A DNA stretch of 64,000 nt from CANJIV01 sp046330225 (GTDB taxonomy: Bacteria > Actinomycetota > Thermoleophilia > Solirubrobacterales > Solirubrobacteraceae), in NCBI GenBank assembly GCA_046330225.1, contig JAXLTD010000002.1, positions 62,001 to 126,000 of the forward strand, written 5' to 3'. Below the pieces are notes generated by a model, which saw only the letters and a list, made by a program, of their open reading frames with translations, did not search any database and had not been told where the DNA came from. This document shows, in pieces, positions 49,820 through 58,143 of the stretch (position 1 is the first letter of the stretch; each line of letters opens with the position of its first letter). A program made the position numbers and the translations under genes.

Positions 49820-50203
49820 ATGGCCCGGATCGCCGGCATCAACATCCCGCTGAACAAGCGGGTCGAGATCGGACTCACCTACATCTACGGCATCGGCCGC
49901 CCGACGGCGAACCGCCTCCTCGAGCAGGCCGGCATCGATCCGAACACGTACGTGCGCGACCTGACCGACGACGAGGTCGTGAAGCTGCGCGATGCGATCG
50001 AGCGCGACGTCATGGTCGAAGGCGACCTGCGCCGCGAGCGCTCGCAGAACGTCAAGCGCCTGATGGAGATCGGCTGCTACCGCGGGCTGCGCCACCGGCG
50101 CGGAATGCCCGTCCGGGGCCAGCGCACCAAGACCAACGCCCGCACCCGCAAGGGCCCCAAGCGCATGCAGGTCGCTGGCAAGAAGAAGGCGACGAAGAAG
50201 TAG
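49820..50203 (+). CDS. rpsM: 30S ribosomal protein S13
   Basis: 127 residues. MARIAGINIPLNKRVEIGLT, the helix-hairpin stretch YIYGIGRPTANRLLEQAGI and the basic C-terminal RHRRGMPVRGQRTKTNARTRKG contact tRNA and S19. The end is Lys-rich (GKKKATKK). rpsK begins on the next base. Confidence 0.98.
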   Translation: MARIAGINIPLNKRVEIGLTYIYGIGRPTANRLLEQAGIDPNTYVRDLTDDEVVKLRDAIERDVMVEGDLRRERSQNVKRLMEIGCYRGLRHRRGMPVRGQRTKTNARTRKGPKRMQVAGKKKATKK

Positions 50204-50599
50204 ATGCCCGCACCACGACGCCCCCAGCGCGGCCGCCGCAAGGTCAAGAAGAACATCCCCGTCGGCCAGGCGCACATCAAGACGAGCTTCAACAACACGA
50301 TCGTCTCCCTCACAGACAAGGAGGGGAACGTCATCGCCTGGGAGTCCGCCGGCGGCGCCGGCTTCAAGGGCTCCCGCAAGTCGACGCCCTTCGCGGCGCA
50401 GGTCACGGCCGACGCGGCCGCCCGCAAGGGCATCGAGCAGGGCCTCCAGAAGGTGGAGGTCTTCGTGAAGGGCCCCGGCTCCGGCCGCGAGACCGCCATT
50501 CGCTCCCTCCAGGCCGCCGGCCTCGAGGTGACGCAGGTCAAGGACGTGACCCCGCAGGCCCACAACGGCTGCCGTCCCCGCAAGCGGAGGCGCGTCTAA
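50204..50599 (+). CDS. rpsK: 30S ribosomal protein S11
   Basis: 131 residues. KKNIPVGQAHIKTSFNNTIV, ESAGGAGFKGSRKSTPFAAQ and the C-terminal NGCRPRKRRRV are conserved. It lines the platform by the mRNA exit. A 155-nt gap follows before rpsD, much longer than other gaps in the alpha operon. Confidence 0.98.
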   Translation: MPAPRRPQRGRRKVKKNIPVGQAHIKTSFNNTIVSLTDKEGNVIAWESAGGAGFKGSRKSTPFAAQVTADAAARKGIEQGLQKVEVFVKGPGSGRETAIRSLQAAGLEVTQVKDVTPQAHNGCRPRKRRRV

Positions 50600-50602
50600 G
50601 AG

Positions 50603-50755
50603 ATGACCAATCCTCCACCCACGCACCCCCGAATGACACAGATCGCCGTCGCTGGATCTGCGCCCTCGCCCTCGCCCATGCCTTCGGCCTGCGTCCTTGA
50701 CCAGCTCGACGCTCCGCGCCCTCGAGGGCACGCGAGCGAAGGATCGGTCATCTGA
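50603..50755 (+). CDS. Possible small ORF between rpsK and rpsD
   Basis: A 50-codon frame from ATG 50603 ends in TGA 50753-50755, overlapping the rpsD ATG as TGATG, the same coupling style as real neighbours. GGAGG lies 12 nt upstream. The peptide is Pro/Ser/Ala-rich (MTNPPPTHPRMTQIAVAGSA at the start) and resembles nothing I know. It may be a translated spacer that couples rpsD to upstream translation, or chance. Confidence 0.25.
   Translation: MTNPPPTHPRMTQIAVAGSAPSPSPMPSACVLDQLDAPRPRGHASEGSVI
50710..50738 (+). promoter_or_regulatory. Hairpin just before the rpsD ribosome-binding site
   Basis: CGCT-C-CGCG-CCCT, loop CG, AGGG-CA-CGCG-AGCG forms a 12-bp interrupted stem ending 0-1 nt before AAGGA of rpsD. 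S4 represses its own synthesis through leader structures in other bacteria, so this could be such a site. Sequence alone does not prove it. Confidence 0.35.
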
Positions 50756-51375
50756 TGGCCCGCGACACCGGAGCCCAGTGCAAGCTGTGCCGCCGCGAGG
50801 GCCAGAAGCTCTTCCTCAAGGGCGAGCGCTGCCTGACGGACAAGTGCGGCGTCGAGCGCCGGGCCTACCCGCCCGGCGATCACGGCCGTGGCCGCCAGAA
50901 GCAGAGCGAGTACCGGGTGCAGCTGCGTGAGAAGCAGAAGGCGCGCCGCTACTACGGCGTGCTCGAGAAGCAGTTCCGGACCTACTACGCCAAGGCGAGC
51001 CGCCAGGAGGGCATCACGGGCGAGAACCTGCTCAACCTCCTCGAGCGCCGCTTCGACAACGTGCTCGTCCGGCTCGGCTTTGCCGCCTCGCGCCGCCAGG
51101 CCCGCCAGCTCATCCGCCACGGCCACTGGGCCGTCAACGGCCGCCGGGTGGACATCCCGAGCTATCAGGTGCGCCCGGGCGACGTCATCTCGGTCAAGGC
51201 AGGCACGCCTGCCGAATCGCTCATCCGCGATGCCACCGAACTCACCGCGCAGGTGCCGGCCTGGCTGCAGGCCGATCACGACTCGCTGACCGCCAAGGTC
51301 CTGCGCAAGCCGGAGCGCAAGGAGATCACCGCCCCGGTGCAGGAGCAGCTCATCGTCGAGCTCTACTCCAAGTAG
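50755..51375 (+). CDS. rpsD: 30S ribosomal protein S4 (zinc form)
   Basis: 206 residues. Zinc-binding N-terminus with Cys9, Cys12, Cys26 and Cys31 (CKLC...CLTDKC). The S4 RNA-binding domain (about 95-160) has RLGFAASRRQARQLIRHGHWAVNGRRVDIPS. It starts 16S assembly and affects accuracy. AAGGA lies 11 nt before the ATG. It is preceded by a hairpin that may mediate self-control. Confidence 0.97.
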   Translation: MARDTGAQCKLCRREGQKLFLKGERCLTDKCGVERRAYPPGDHGRGRQKQSEYRVQLREKQKARRYYGVLEKQFRTYYAKASRQEGITGENLLNLLERRFDNVLVRLGFAASRRQARQLIRHGHWAVNGRRVDIPSYQVRPGDVISVKAGTPAESLIRDATELTAQVPAWLQADHDSLTAKVLRKPERKEITAPVQEQLIVELYSK

Positions 51376-51387
51376 ACGCCCGACGCC

Positions 51388-51410
51388 GCGCCGCCGCTCG
51401 TCGGCGGCGC
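51388..51410 (+). terminator. Hairpin between rpsD and rpoA
   Basis: GCGCCGCCG (51388-51396) pairs perfectly with CGGCGGCGC (51402-51410) around a 5-nt loop; a smaller CCGCC-CGTAC-GGCGG stem follows. It may partly terminate or process the message so that rpoA is expressed below the ribosomal proteins. Confidence 0.45.
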
Positions 51411-51462
51411 ACCCGCGCCGCCCGTACGGCGGGCAGCCTTGAATCACGACATGAGGACCCCG

Positions 51463-52428
51463 ATGCTCGACTTCCAAGTCCCCCAGATCACCGCCGAACA
51501 CGTCGAGGACAACCGTGGCTCGTTCACGGTCGAGCCGCTGGAGCGCGGCTTCGGCTACACGTTCGGCAACTCGCTGCGCCGGGTCCTGCTCTCCTCGCTG
51601 CGCGGCGCGGCCGTCACGAGCGTCCGCATCGAAGGCGTCGCCCACGAGTTCTCGACGATCAAGGGCGTCAAGGAGGACGTGACCGACATCGTCCTGAACC
51701 TCAAGGGCGTCGTCTGCAAGATGCACTCCGACGCGACCGAGGTCGAGGCGCCGCTCGTCGTGACCGGGCCCGGCGATATCACCGCCAAGGACATCGACCT
51801 GCCCTCGGGCGTCGAGATCCTCAACCCCGACGCGCACATCGCCACGCTCGAGAAGAAGACGAAGCTCGAGCTGTACCTCACGATCGGGCGCGGCCGCGGC
51901 TACCGCCCCGCCGAGGACAACAAGACGCCCGACCAGCCGATCGGCGTCATCCCGATCGACTCGATCTTCTCGCCGGTCCGCCGTGTGGCCTACGCCGTCG
52001 AGCCGGCCCGCGTCGGCCAGCGCACGGACTACGACAAGCTCACGCTCGACATCGAGACCGACGGCTCGATCGACCCGCAGGGCGCGCTCCGCGAGGCCGC
52101 CGAGATCCTCATGAGCCACCTGAAGATCTTCACGGACGGCGAGATTCCTCCGGCGCTCGGCGCCGGCAGCGGCGACGTCCTGATCGCCGGCGCGGTCGTC
52201 GGCGCGGGCGCAGCTCCGCAGGGCGAGGAGTACGACATCCTCATCGAGGAGCTCGAGCTGGGCGTCCGGTCCTACAACTGCCTCAAGCGGGCGGGGATCC
52301 AGACGGTGGGCGACCTCATCGGCAAGACGGAGGCCGAGCTCGGGGCGATCCCGAACTTCGGCAAGAAGTCCATCGACGAGGTCGTGGAGACGCTCTCGGC
52401 GCGGGGCCTGAACCTGCGCCAGGACTGA
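51463..52428 (+). CDS. rpoA: DNA-directed RNA polymerase subunit alpha
   Basis: 321 residues from ATG 51463, chosen because GAGGA lies 5 nt upstream; TTG 51439 and ATG 51451 are open but lack a ribosome-binding site. The alpha N-terminal domain has FTVEPLERGFGYTFGNSLRRVLLSSL and HEFSTIKGVKEDVTDIVLNLK (dimer and beta contacts). After a linker of about 25 residues, the C-terminal domain has LGVRSYNCLKRAGIQTVGDL, which binds UP elements and activators. Confidence 0.97.
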   Translation: MLDFQVPQITAEHVEDNRGSFTVEPLERGFGYTFGNSLRRVLLSSLRGAAVTSVRIEGVAHEFSTIKGVKEDVTDIVLNLKGVVCKMHSDATEVEAPLVVTGPGDITAKDIDLPSGVEILNPDAHIATLEKKTKLELYLTIGRGRGYRPAEDNKTPDQPIGVIPIDSIFSPVRRVAYAVEPARVGQRTDYDKLTLDIETDGSIDPQGALREAAEILMSHLKIFTDGEIPPALGAGSGDVLIAGAVVGAGAAPQGEEYDILIEELELGVRSYNCLKRAGIQTVGDLIGKTEAELGAIPNFGKKSIDEVVETLSARGLNLRQD

Positions 52429-52457
52429 CGGGTCCGTAGGATCCTGCGGAGAGAACC

Positions 52458-52811
52458 ATGCGCCACCAGAAGACCCGCCACAAGCTCAGCCGCGACGCCG
52501 CGCATCGCAAGGCGCTCCTGCGCAACCTCTGCAAGGAGCTGATCGATCACGAGCGGATCAAGACCTCCGAGGCGAAGGCCAAGGCGGTCAAGCCGGAGGT
52601 CGAGAAGCTGATCACCCTGGCCAAGCGCGGCGACCTGCACGCGCGGCGCCAGGCCCTGGCCGCGCTCGGGCAGGACAAGTTCTCGGTCTACAAGCTGTTC
52701 GAGGAGGTCGCGCCGCGCTACGCGGACCGGCCGGGCGGCTACACCCGCATCCTCAAGCTGGGCCCTCGGCGCTCGGACAGCACCGAGATGGTCTACATCG
52801 AGCTCGTCTGA
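52458..52811 (+). CDS. rplQ: 50S ribosomal protein L17
   Basis: 117 residues. MRHQKTRHKLSRDAAHRKALLRNL and KLGPRRSDSTEMVYIELV are standard. GGAGAGAA precedes the ATG, and TAGGAT 15 nt upstream could be a weak internal promoter. It ends the alpha operon; the next gene is on the other strand. Confidence 0.98.
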   Translation: MRHQKTRHKLSRDAAHRKALLRNLCKELIDHERIKTSEAKAKAVKPEVEKLITLAKRGDLHARRQALAALGQDKFSVYKLFEEVAPRYADRPGGYTRILKLGPRRSDSTEMVYIELV

Positions 52812-52827
52812 ACGCCGGGCCCGCGGG

Positions 52828-53010
52828 TCAGCGGCCCTGGGCCTCGATGCGCGCGACGTCGTCGGCCAGCGCCGAGATCTCGTCGGCCCGCTCGGCCTCG
52901 GACTTCGTGTGGGCGGCGGCCTGCGCGGCGTCGGCGTGGTTGCGCAGCTCGGCCAGCGCGTCGCGCCGGACCTCCGCGCCCATCTCTGCGGTGATGATTC
53001 CAGTCTCCAT
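52828..53010 (-). CDS. Small helical protein, unknown
   Basis: 60 residues from ATG 53010, with a strong GAGGAGGG ribosome-binding site 6 nt upstream. The chain (METGIITAEMGAEVRRDALA at the start) is rich in Ala, Glu, Arg and Asp, has no Cys, and is predicted as one long helix or coiled coil. No family is recognised. It is inserted on the minus strand between rplQ and truA, genes that are usually adjacent. Good ribosome-binding site and codon pattern favour a real gene. Confidence 0.65.
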   Translation of the reverse strand: METGIITAEMGAEVRRDALAELRNHADAAQAAAHTKSEAERADEISALADDVARIEAQGR

Positions 53011-53072
53011 GCGTGCCCTCCTCGGGACGTCGTGACGAAGCACCCACCGTAGCTGCCCAAGGTAACCCCCAC

Positions 53073-53855
53073 GTGAACGACCCGCAACCGACCGCCCGGC
53101 TCGACCTGGAGTACGACGGCGGCCCGTTCGCCGGCTGGGCCCGCCAGCGGGGCCAACGCTCGGTCCGAGACGAGCTCGAGGCGGCGCTCGCCACCGTGCT
53201 GCGCCGCGACGACGTGCTCCTGACCGTGGCCGGCCGGACCGACCGCGGCGTTCACGCGCGCGGCCAGGTCGCCTCCTACACGGGCGAGCCGGCCTCGGCC
53301 CGCTCGCTCAATGCGCTCCTGCCGCCCGAGATCGCGGTGCGATCCTGCACGGCGGCGCGGCCCGGCTTCGACGCGCGCCGTGACGCCGTCAGCCGCACGT
53401 ACCGCTACCGGGTGCTGGCCCGGCGCGAGCGCTCCCCGTTCGAGGCGGGTCGGGCGCTGTGGTGGCCGCACCGGGTCGATCGCGAGGCGCTGCACGCCTG
53501 CGCCGCCGCGCTGGCCGGGACCCACGACTTCACGGCCTTCACCCCGACCGACACGCAGCACCGCCGGTTCGAGCGCGACGTGGTGGCCGCCCGCTGGGCC
53601 GAGCACGGCGACGTGCTCGAGTTCTGGATCGAGGCCGACGCCTTCATGCGCCACATGAACCGCATCCTCGTCGGCACGATGCTCGAAGTCGCGAGCGGGC
53701 GGCGCACCCTGGAGGGCTTCGTCGCGCTGCTCGGCGGACGGCCCCGGTCCGAGGCCGGGCCGACCGCCGCAGCGCACGGACTGTGCCTCGAGTCGGTCCG
53801 CTATCCGGCGGACAGCCCGTCAGGGCCGGGCCGTCCGCCCCGACTACCATCCTGA
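53073..53855 (+). CDS. truA: tRNA pseudouridine synthase A
   Basis: 260 residues from GTG 53073. ARLDLEYDGGPFAGWARQRGQRSV opens, the catalytic Asp57 is in VAGRTDRGVHARGQV, and the C-terminal FMRHMNRILVGTMLEVASG is typical. It makes pseudouridine at positions 38-40 of tRNA. The alpha-operon-to-truA order is common. surE begins 7 nt after the stop. Confidence 0.95.
   Translation: MNDPQPTARLDLEYDGGPFAGWARQRGQRSVRDELEAALATVLRRDDVLLTVAGRTDRGVHARGQVASYTGEPASARSLNALLPPEIAVRSCTAARPGFDARRDAVSRTYRYRVLARRERSPFEAGRALWWPHRVDREALHACAAALAGTHDFTAFTPTDTQHRRFERDVVAARWAEHGDVLEFWIEADAFMRHMNRILVGTMLEVASGRRTLEGFVALLGGRPRSEAGPTAAAHGLCLESVRYPADSPSGPGRPPRLPS
53845..53850 (+). promoter_or_regulatory. Candidate -10 element (CTACCAT) for surE
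   Basis: GACTACCATCC ends 12 nt before the surE GTG and overlaps the end of truA. surE has no Shine-Dalgarno sequence, so a nearly leaderless transcript is possible. Confidence 0.4.
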
Positions 53856-53862
53856 CCACCCC

Positions 53863-54681
53863 GTGAAGGTCCTCCTCACCAACGACGACGGCATCGGCGC
53901 CAAGGGCCTGCAGGCTCTGCGCCGGGCGCTCGCGGCCGTCCCCGGCATCGAGCTGGCGGTCATCGCGCCCGATTCGAACCGCTCGGCCACGGCCCGGTCG
54001 ATCACCACGCGGCGCCCGCTCTCGGTTCAGGAGATCGGATTCGAGGACGGCACGTCGGGTTTCGCGACGGACGGGACGCCGGTCGACTGCGTGCGGTTCG
54101 CCCGGCTCGGGCTGATCGACGGCTTCGAGGCCGACCTCGTGGTCGCCGGGATCAACCACGGCTCGAACCTCGGCGACGACATCACCTACTCGGGCACGGT
54201 CGCCGCCGCGCTGGAAGGGGTGGTCCTCGGCCTGCCCGCGATCGCGGTCTCCCAGCAGTCGGTGGCCCGCGAGCTGGACTTCCGGCTCGGCCGCGAGTTC
54301 GACTTCGACATCGGGGCGGCCTTCGTGGCGCGGGTGGTGCAGGAGCTCGAGACCGTCCCGCTGCCCGAGGGCACCCTGCTGAACGTCAACGTGCCCGCTG
54401 GCGAGCCCGGCGGAGTCGAGGTCGCCAGCCTCGGCAAGCGGATCTACCGCGACGAGCTGACGCTCGTCGACGACGACGGGGACGACCGGCGGCGCTACCT
54501 GATCTATGGCGACGATCCCGGCTACCACGACGAGCCCGGCACCGACCTCGCGGCGATCGCGGCCGGGCGGATCGCCGTGACGCCGATTCACTTCGACTTG
54601 ACGGACCGGGCGGGCATGGATGCGCTGCGGGCCTGGGACCTCGCCCGCCTGCTGACTCCGGCGGCCCAGGGGCTCGAGTGA
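53863..54681 (+). CDS. surE: 5'/3'-nucleotidase SurE
   Basis: 272 residues from GTG 53863. Metal site LLTNDDGIGAKG (Asp8, Asp9), SNRSATARSITTRRPL with the second loop, and INHGSNLGDDITYSGTVAAALEG are the SurE signature. It dephosphorylates nucleoside monophosphates and is linked with stationary-phase survival in other bacteria. The stop overlaps ligA by GTGA. Confidence 0.95.
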   Translation: MKVLLTNDDGIGAKGLQALRRALAAVPGIELAVIAPDSNRSATARSITTRRPLSVQEIGFEDGTSGFATDGTPVDCVRFARLGLIDGFEADLVVAGINHGSNLGDDITYSGTVAAALEGVVLGLPAIAVSQQSVARELDFRLGREFDFDIGAAFVARVVQELETVPLPEGTLLNVNVPAGEPGGVEVASLGKRIYRDELTLVDDDGDDRRRYLIYGDDPGYHDEPGTDLAAIAAGRIAVTPIHFDLTDRAGMDALRAWDLARLLTPAAQGLE

Positions 54682-56702
54682 CCGGGGCGGCGAAGGCCGC
54701 CGCGCGGGCCGCCGAGCTGCGCGCGGAGCTCGACGCCTACAACCACGCCTACTACGTCCTGGACGACCCGGTCGTCGGCGACGAGGTCTACGACGCCCGC
54801 CTCGACGAGCTGCGGGAGCTGGAGGCCGAGCACCCCGGGCTCGTCACCCCGGATTCGCCCACCCAGCGGGTCGGCGCCGCTCCCCTGGATCGGTTCGAGC
54901 CGGCCGAGCACCTCCAGCCGATGCTCTCGCTCGCGAACGCCCGCTCCGAGGAGGAGCTGCGGGCCTGGGTGGACCGGATGCGGGCGTTCCTGGCTCGCGA
55001 GGGGATCGAGGACCCGCCGTTCACGTTCGTCGCCGAGCCGAAGATCGACGGACTGGCGATGTCGCTCGTGTACCGCGACGGCGTGCTCGTGCGGGGGGCG
55101 ACACGCGGCGATGGCACGGTGGGGGAGGACATCACCCAGAACGTGCGGACGATCCGGGCTGTGCCGCTCCGCATCGAGGACGCCCCGCCGCTCATCGAGG
55201 TCCGGGGCGAGGTCTACCTCCCGATCGCGGCCTTCGCCGCCCTGAACGAGCGCCGTGCCGCCGCCGGCGAGCCCACGTTCATGAACCCCCGCAACTCGGC
55301 GGCGGGCTCGATTCGGCAGCTCGATCCGGCGCTGGCCGCCTCGCGGCCGCTCTCGATGTGGTGCTACGGGGTCGGGGCCGCCGAGGGGATCGAGTTCGCC
55401 TCGCACTGGGAGGCCCTCGAGTGGCTGCGCGCGCACGGCTTCAAGGTGAACGCCGATGTGGCCCGGCTGTCCGACGTGGACGCCGTCGTGGAACGCTGCC
55501 GGTGGTGGGAGCAGCGGCGCGGCCAGCTCGACTACGAGATCGACGGCGTCGTCATCAAGGTCGACGACCACGAGCTGCAGCGGCGCCTGGGCGTCGTCGG
55601 GCGCGAGCCGCGCGCCGCGATCGCCTGGAAGTTCGCGCCCACGACCGCGACGACGGTGCTGCAGGACGTGAAGTGGAACGTGGGCAGAACCGGGCACCTC
55701 GTGCCCTTCGCGGTCCTGGAGCCCGTGGTGGTCGGGGGCGTGACCGTGAAGCTCGCCACGCTGCACAACGAGGAGGACCTGGCCCGCAAGGACGTCCGCC
55801 CCGGGGACGAGGTCATCGTCCTGCGGGCCGGGGACGTGATTCCGCAGGTCGTCTCCCCGGCGCCCCACGCCGCTGAGCGGGCGGGGCGATCGGCGCCGCC
55901 GGCGCCGCCGGCTCGCTGCCCGGCCTGCGGGACCGCGACGGTCAAGCCCGACGACGCGGTGTTCACGATCTGTCCCAACCGCGCCGGCTGCCCGGGCCAG
56001 CAGTGGCAGGCCGTGCGCCACTTCGTGCACCGCGGGGCGATGGACATCGAGGGCCTCGGCGACGAGCGCGTCACGCTGCTCCTGTCGCACGGGCTGATCC
56101 GCGATGCGGCCGATCTCTACGGCCTCACCGCGGAGCAGCTCGAGGGCCTCGAGGGATTCGCCGAGATCTCGGCCCGCAACCTTGTCGCGGCCATCGAGGC
56201 GTCGAAGGCCCGGCCCTTTGCCAAGGTGCTGTTCGGGCTCGGCATCGACGGGATCGGCGAGGTCAACGCCCGCAATCTGGCTGCGCGGTTCCGGTCGATC
56301 GACGCGCTGATGGCGGCGGCGCCCGAGGAGATCGCGCAGACGCCGGGGATCGGCCCGATCCTCGCCGACGCGATCGCTGAGGAGCTGCGGGACGAGACGA
56401 TGGCCGGCCTCATCTCCCGGCTGCGCGGCGCCGGAGTGCAGCTGGAGCAGGAGGGGCCGCCGCCGGGGGAGGGGCCGCTGGCGGGGAAGACCCTCGTTCT
56501 GACCGGCACGCTGCCGACGCTGACCCGCGAGCAGGCGACCGAGCGCGTCCTGGCCGCCGGCGGGCGCGTGACCTCGTCGGTTTCGAAGAAGACCGACTTC
56601 GTCGTGGCCGGCGAGAGCCCCGGCTCCAAGCTCGAGAAGGCCCAGCGGCTCGGCGTCGAGGTGCTCGACGAGGACGGCCTGGCCGCGCTGCTCGACGGCT
56701 GA
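54678..56702 (+). CDS. ligA: NAD-dependent DNA ligase
   Basis: 674 residues, full length. Adenylation Lys122 in AEPKIDGLAMS, then RGDGTVGEDITQNVRTI and EVYLPIAAF; OB fold; a Cys4 zinc finger (CPACGTATV...CPNRAGC); helix-hairpin-helix repeats (about 470-580); and a C-terminal BRCT domain with KTLVLTGTLPTLTREQATERV. It seals nicks during replication and repair. Gene order truA-surE-ligA looks like one transcript. Confidence 0.97.
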   Translation: MTGAAKAAARAAELRAELDAYNHAYYVLDDPVVGDEVYDARLDELRELEAEHPGLVTPDSPTQRVGAAPLDRFEPAEHLQPMLSLANARSEEELRAWVDRMRAFLAREGIEDPPFTFVAEPKIDGLAMSLVYRDGVLVRGATRGDGTVGEDITQNVRTIRAVPLRIEDAPPLIEVRGEVYLPIAAFAALNERRAAAGEPTFMNPRNSAAGSIRQLDPALAASRPLSMWCYGVGAAEGIEFASHWEALEWLRAHGFKVNADVARLSDVDAVVERCRWWEQRRGQLDYEIDGVVIKVDDHELQRRLGVVGREPRAAIAWKFAPTTATTVLQDVKWNVGRTGHLVPFAVLEPVVVGGVTVKLATLHNEEDLARKDVRPGDEVIVLRAGDVIPQVVSPAPHAAERAGRSAPPAPPARCPACGTATVKPDDAVFTICPNRAGCPGQQWQAVRHFVHRGAMDIEGLGDERVTLLLSHGLIRDAADLYGLTAEQLEGLEGFAEISARNLVAAIEASKARPFAKVLFGLGIDGIGEVNARNLAARFRSIDALMAAAPEEIAQTPGIGPILADAIAEELRDETMAGLISRLRGAGVQLEQEGPPPGEGPLAGKTLVLTGTLPTLTREQATERVLAAGGRVTSSVSKKTDFVVAGESPGSKLEKAQRLGVEVLDEDGLAALLDG

Positions 56703-56707
56703 CCGTC

Positions 56708-58045
56708 TTACGGTGCGGTGAGGCCGCCGCCCGGCGTGGCGGGGGCCGAGGGCGTCGTGGCGCTCGGCGCGGGCCGCGTGGCGATCCGCTTGGCGGCACC
56801 GGCCGGCCGCGAGGCGGCGAGCGCGATGGCCATGCGGTCTTGCAGCGAGCGGGCGCCGCCCACCGAGACGAAGTCCATGATCACCGCAAAGGCGACGGTG
56901 TGGCCGTTGGCGGTGCGGCAGTACCCCGCGAGCGCCGAGACGTTCGACAGCGTCCCGGTCTTGGCCTGGCAGCGGTCCTGGGCCACCGTGCCGTTCATCC
57001 GTCCGGCCAGGGTCCCGCTGCGCCCGGCCACGGGCAGCGAGTCGCGGAACACCTTTGCGTTCGGGCTCGAGGCCATGCCGTCGAGGGTGCGGACGACGTT
57101 GCGCGCCGTGGTCCGGTTGCCGCGGCCCAGCCCCGACCCGTCAACGATCGTGGGCCGGGCGCCCCACCGGGCCAGCTGGGCGCGCACGACCGCAGCGCCC
57201 GCCGCCGTCGAGCCGGCGCTGCCGAAGCGGGCGCCCAGGCCCTTGAGGAGCATCTCGGCGAGGAAGTTGTCCGACGGGTGGTTCGTGAGCCGGATGATCG
57301 TCCCGATCGGCAGCGACTCGGTCTCGGCGAGCTGGTCGGCGCCGTCGGGCGCTGTCCCAGCCCCGGGGGTGCCGGAGACGGAGATTCCCTGTGCGCGGAG
57401 GGCGTCGATCAGCCGCGCGGCAGCGTAGACGGGCGGGCGGTTCTGGAACCCGCCGCCGCCGAGGCCGCGATTCCAGTCCAGCGCGCTGAGCGGGCCGATG
57501 TAGATCGACGGGGCGTAGCCGGAGTCCGGCACCCCGCGCCGCGAGTCGAAGAACGACTCGTCGCCCAGGACGCGCCCGCGGACCTTCTTGACGCCGAGCC
57601 GGTCGAGCTGGCGCGCCAGGTCGCCGGTCGTGCCGCCCCCGCCGTAGGCGCTGCGGGTGAAGGAGTCCGACCCGAACGTCGGATCGCCTTCGCCGCGCAG
57701 GTAGAGCGTGCCGCGGTAGGTGCCGTCGTCGCCGAGCGACCCGGTGCCGAGCACCTGCGTCGGGATCGTCCCGTCCGGGCCGTAGCGCTCCAGGGCGGTC
57801 GCCGTCGTGCCGAGCTTGTTGACCGAGGCGGGAATCAGGCGGCGATCGGGACGGCGCGCCCACAGCGATCGGCGGGTCGAGAGGTCCAGCACGTACGCGC
57901 CCGAGGCGCTGCCGGCCGGCCCGAGGGCCGCGCCGAGGCGCGCCCGCAGGCCGCCTTCCGACAGGGCGGAGGCGGACGGGGCGAAGGCAAGAAGGGCCGT
58001 CACGAGGACGGCCCCGGCTGAGGATGCGCGCACCACGGTCGCCAC
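56708..58045 (-). CDS. dacB: D-alanyl-D-alanine carboxypeptidase/endopeptidase (PBP4, S13 family)
   Basis: 445 residues from GTG 58045, placed because a signal peptide follows (VVRASSAGAVLVTALLAFAP, cleavage near ASA). Penicillin-binding motifs are SVNK (in LIPASVNKLGTT), SDN (HPSDNFLAEML) and KTG (AKTGTLSNVSAL). A large insert between the first two is usual for the S13 family. It trims peptidoglycan outside the membrane. A Pro/Ala/Thr-rich end (TRPAPSATTPSAPATPGGG) is probably a flexible tail. It converges with ligA with only 5 nt between. Confidence 0.92.
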   Translation of the reverse strand: MATVVRASSAGAVLVTALLAFAPSASALSEGGLRARLGAALGPAGSASGAYVLDLSTRRSLWARRPDRRLIPASVNKLGTTATALERYGPDGTIPTQVLGTGSLGDDGTYRGTLYLRGEGDPTFGSDSFTRSAYGGGGTTGDLARQLDRLGVKKVRGRVLGDESFFDSRRGVPDSGYAPSIYIGPLSALDWNRGLGGGGFQNRPPVYAAARLIDALRAQGISVSGTPGAGTAPDGADQLAETESLPIGTIIRLTNHPSDNFLAEMLLKGLGARFGSAGSTAAGAAVVRAQLARWGARPTIVDGSGLGRGNRTTARNVVRTLDGMASSPNAKVFRDSLPVAGRSGTLAGRMNGTVAQDRCQAKTGTLSNVSALAGYCRTANGHTVAFAVIMDFVSVGGARSLQDRMAIALAASRPAGAAKRIATRPAPSATTPSAPATPGGGLTAP

Positions 58046-58128
58046 ATGGAAACACGCCGGGCGGGGGAATGGTGCGGCCGGCGCCCGGGATTGGGCCGGA
58101 GGTCGCACCTTTTCACCGATCCGCACCG

Positions 58129-58134
58129 TACAAT
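58129..58134 (+). promoter_or_regulatory. Candidate -10 element (GTACAAT) for the patatin gene
   Basis: TACAAT ends 9 nt before ATG 58144, in the divergent region with dacB. The start lacks a Shine-Dalgarno sequence, fitting a leaderless mRNA. Confidence 0.45.
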
Positions 58135-58143
58135 GGCCTTCCG

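Noticed and set aside
58046..58126. A longer N-terminus for the dacB product from GTG 58126
   Set aside because: It would place 27 polar residues before the signal peptide and overlap the promoter of the patatin gene. The start at 58045 puts the signal peptide at the N-terminus.
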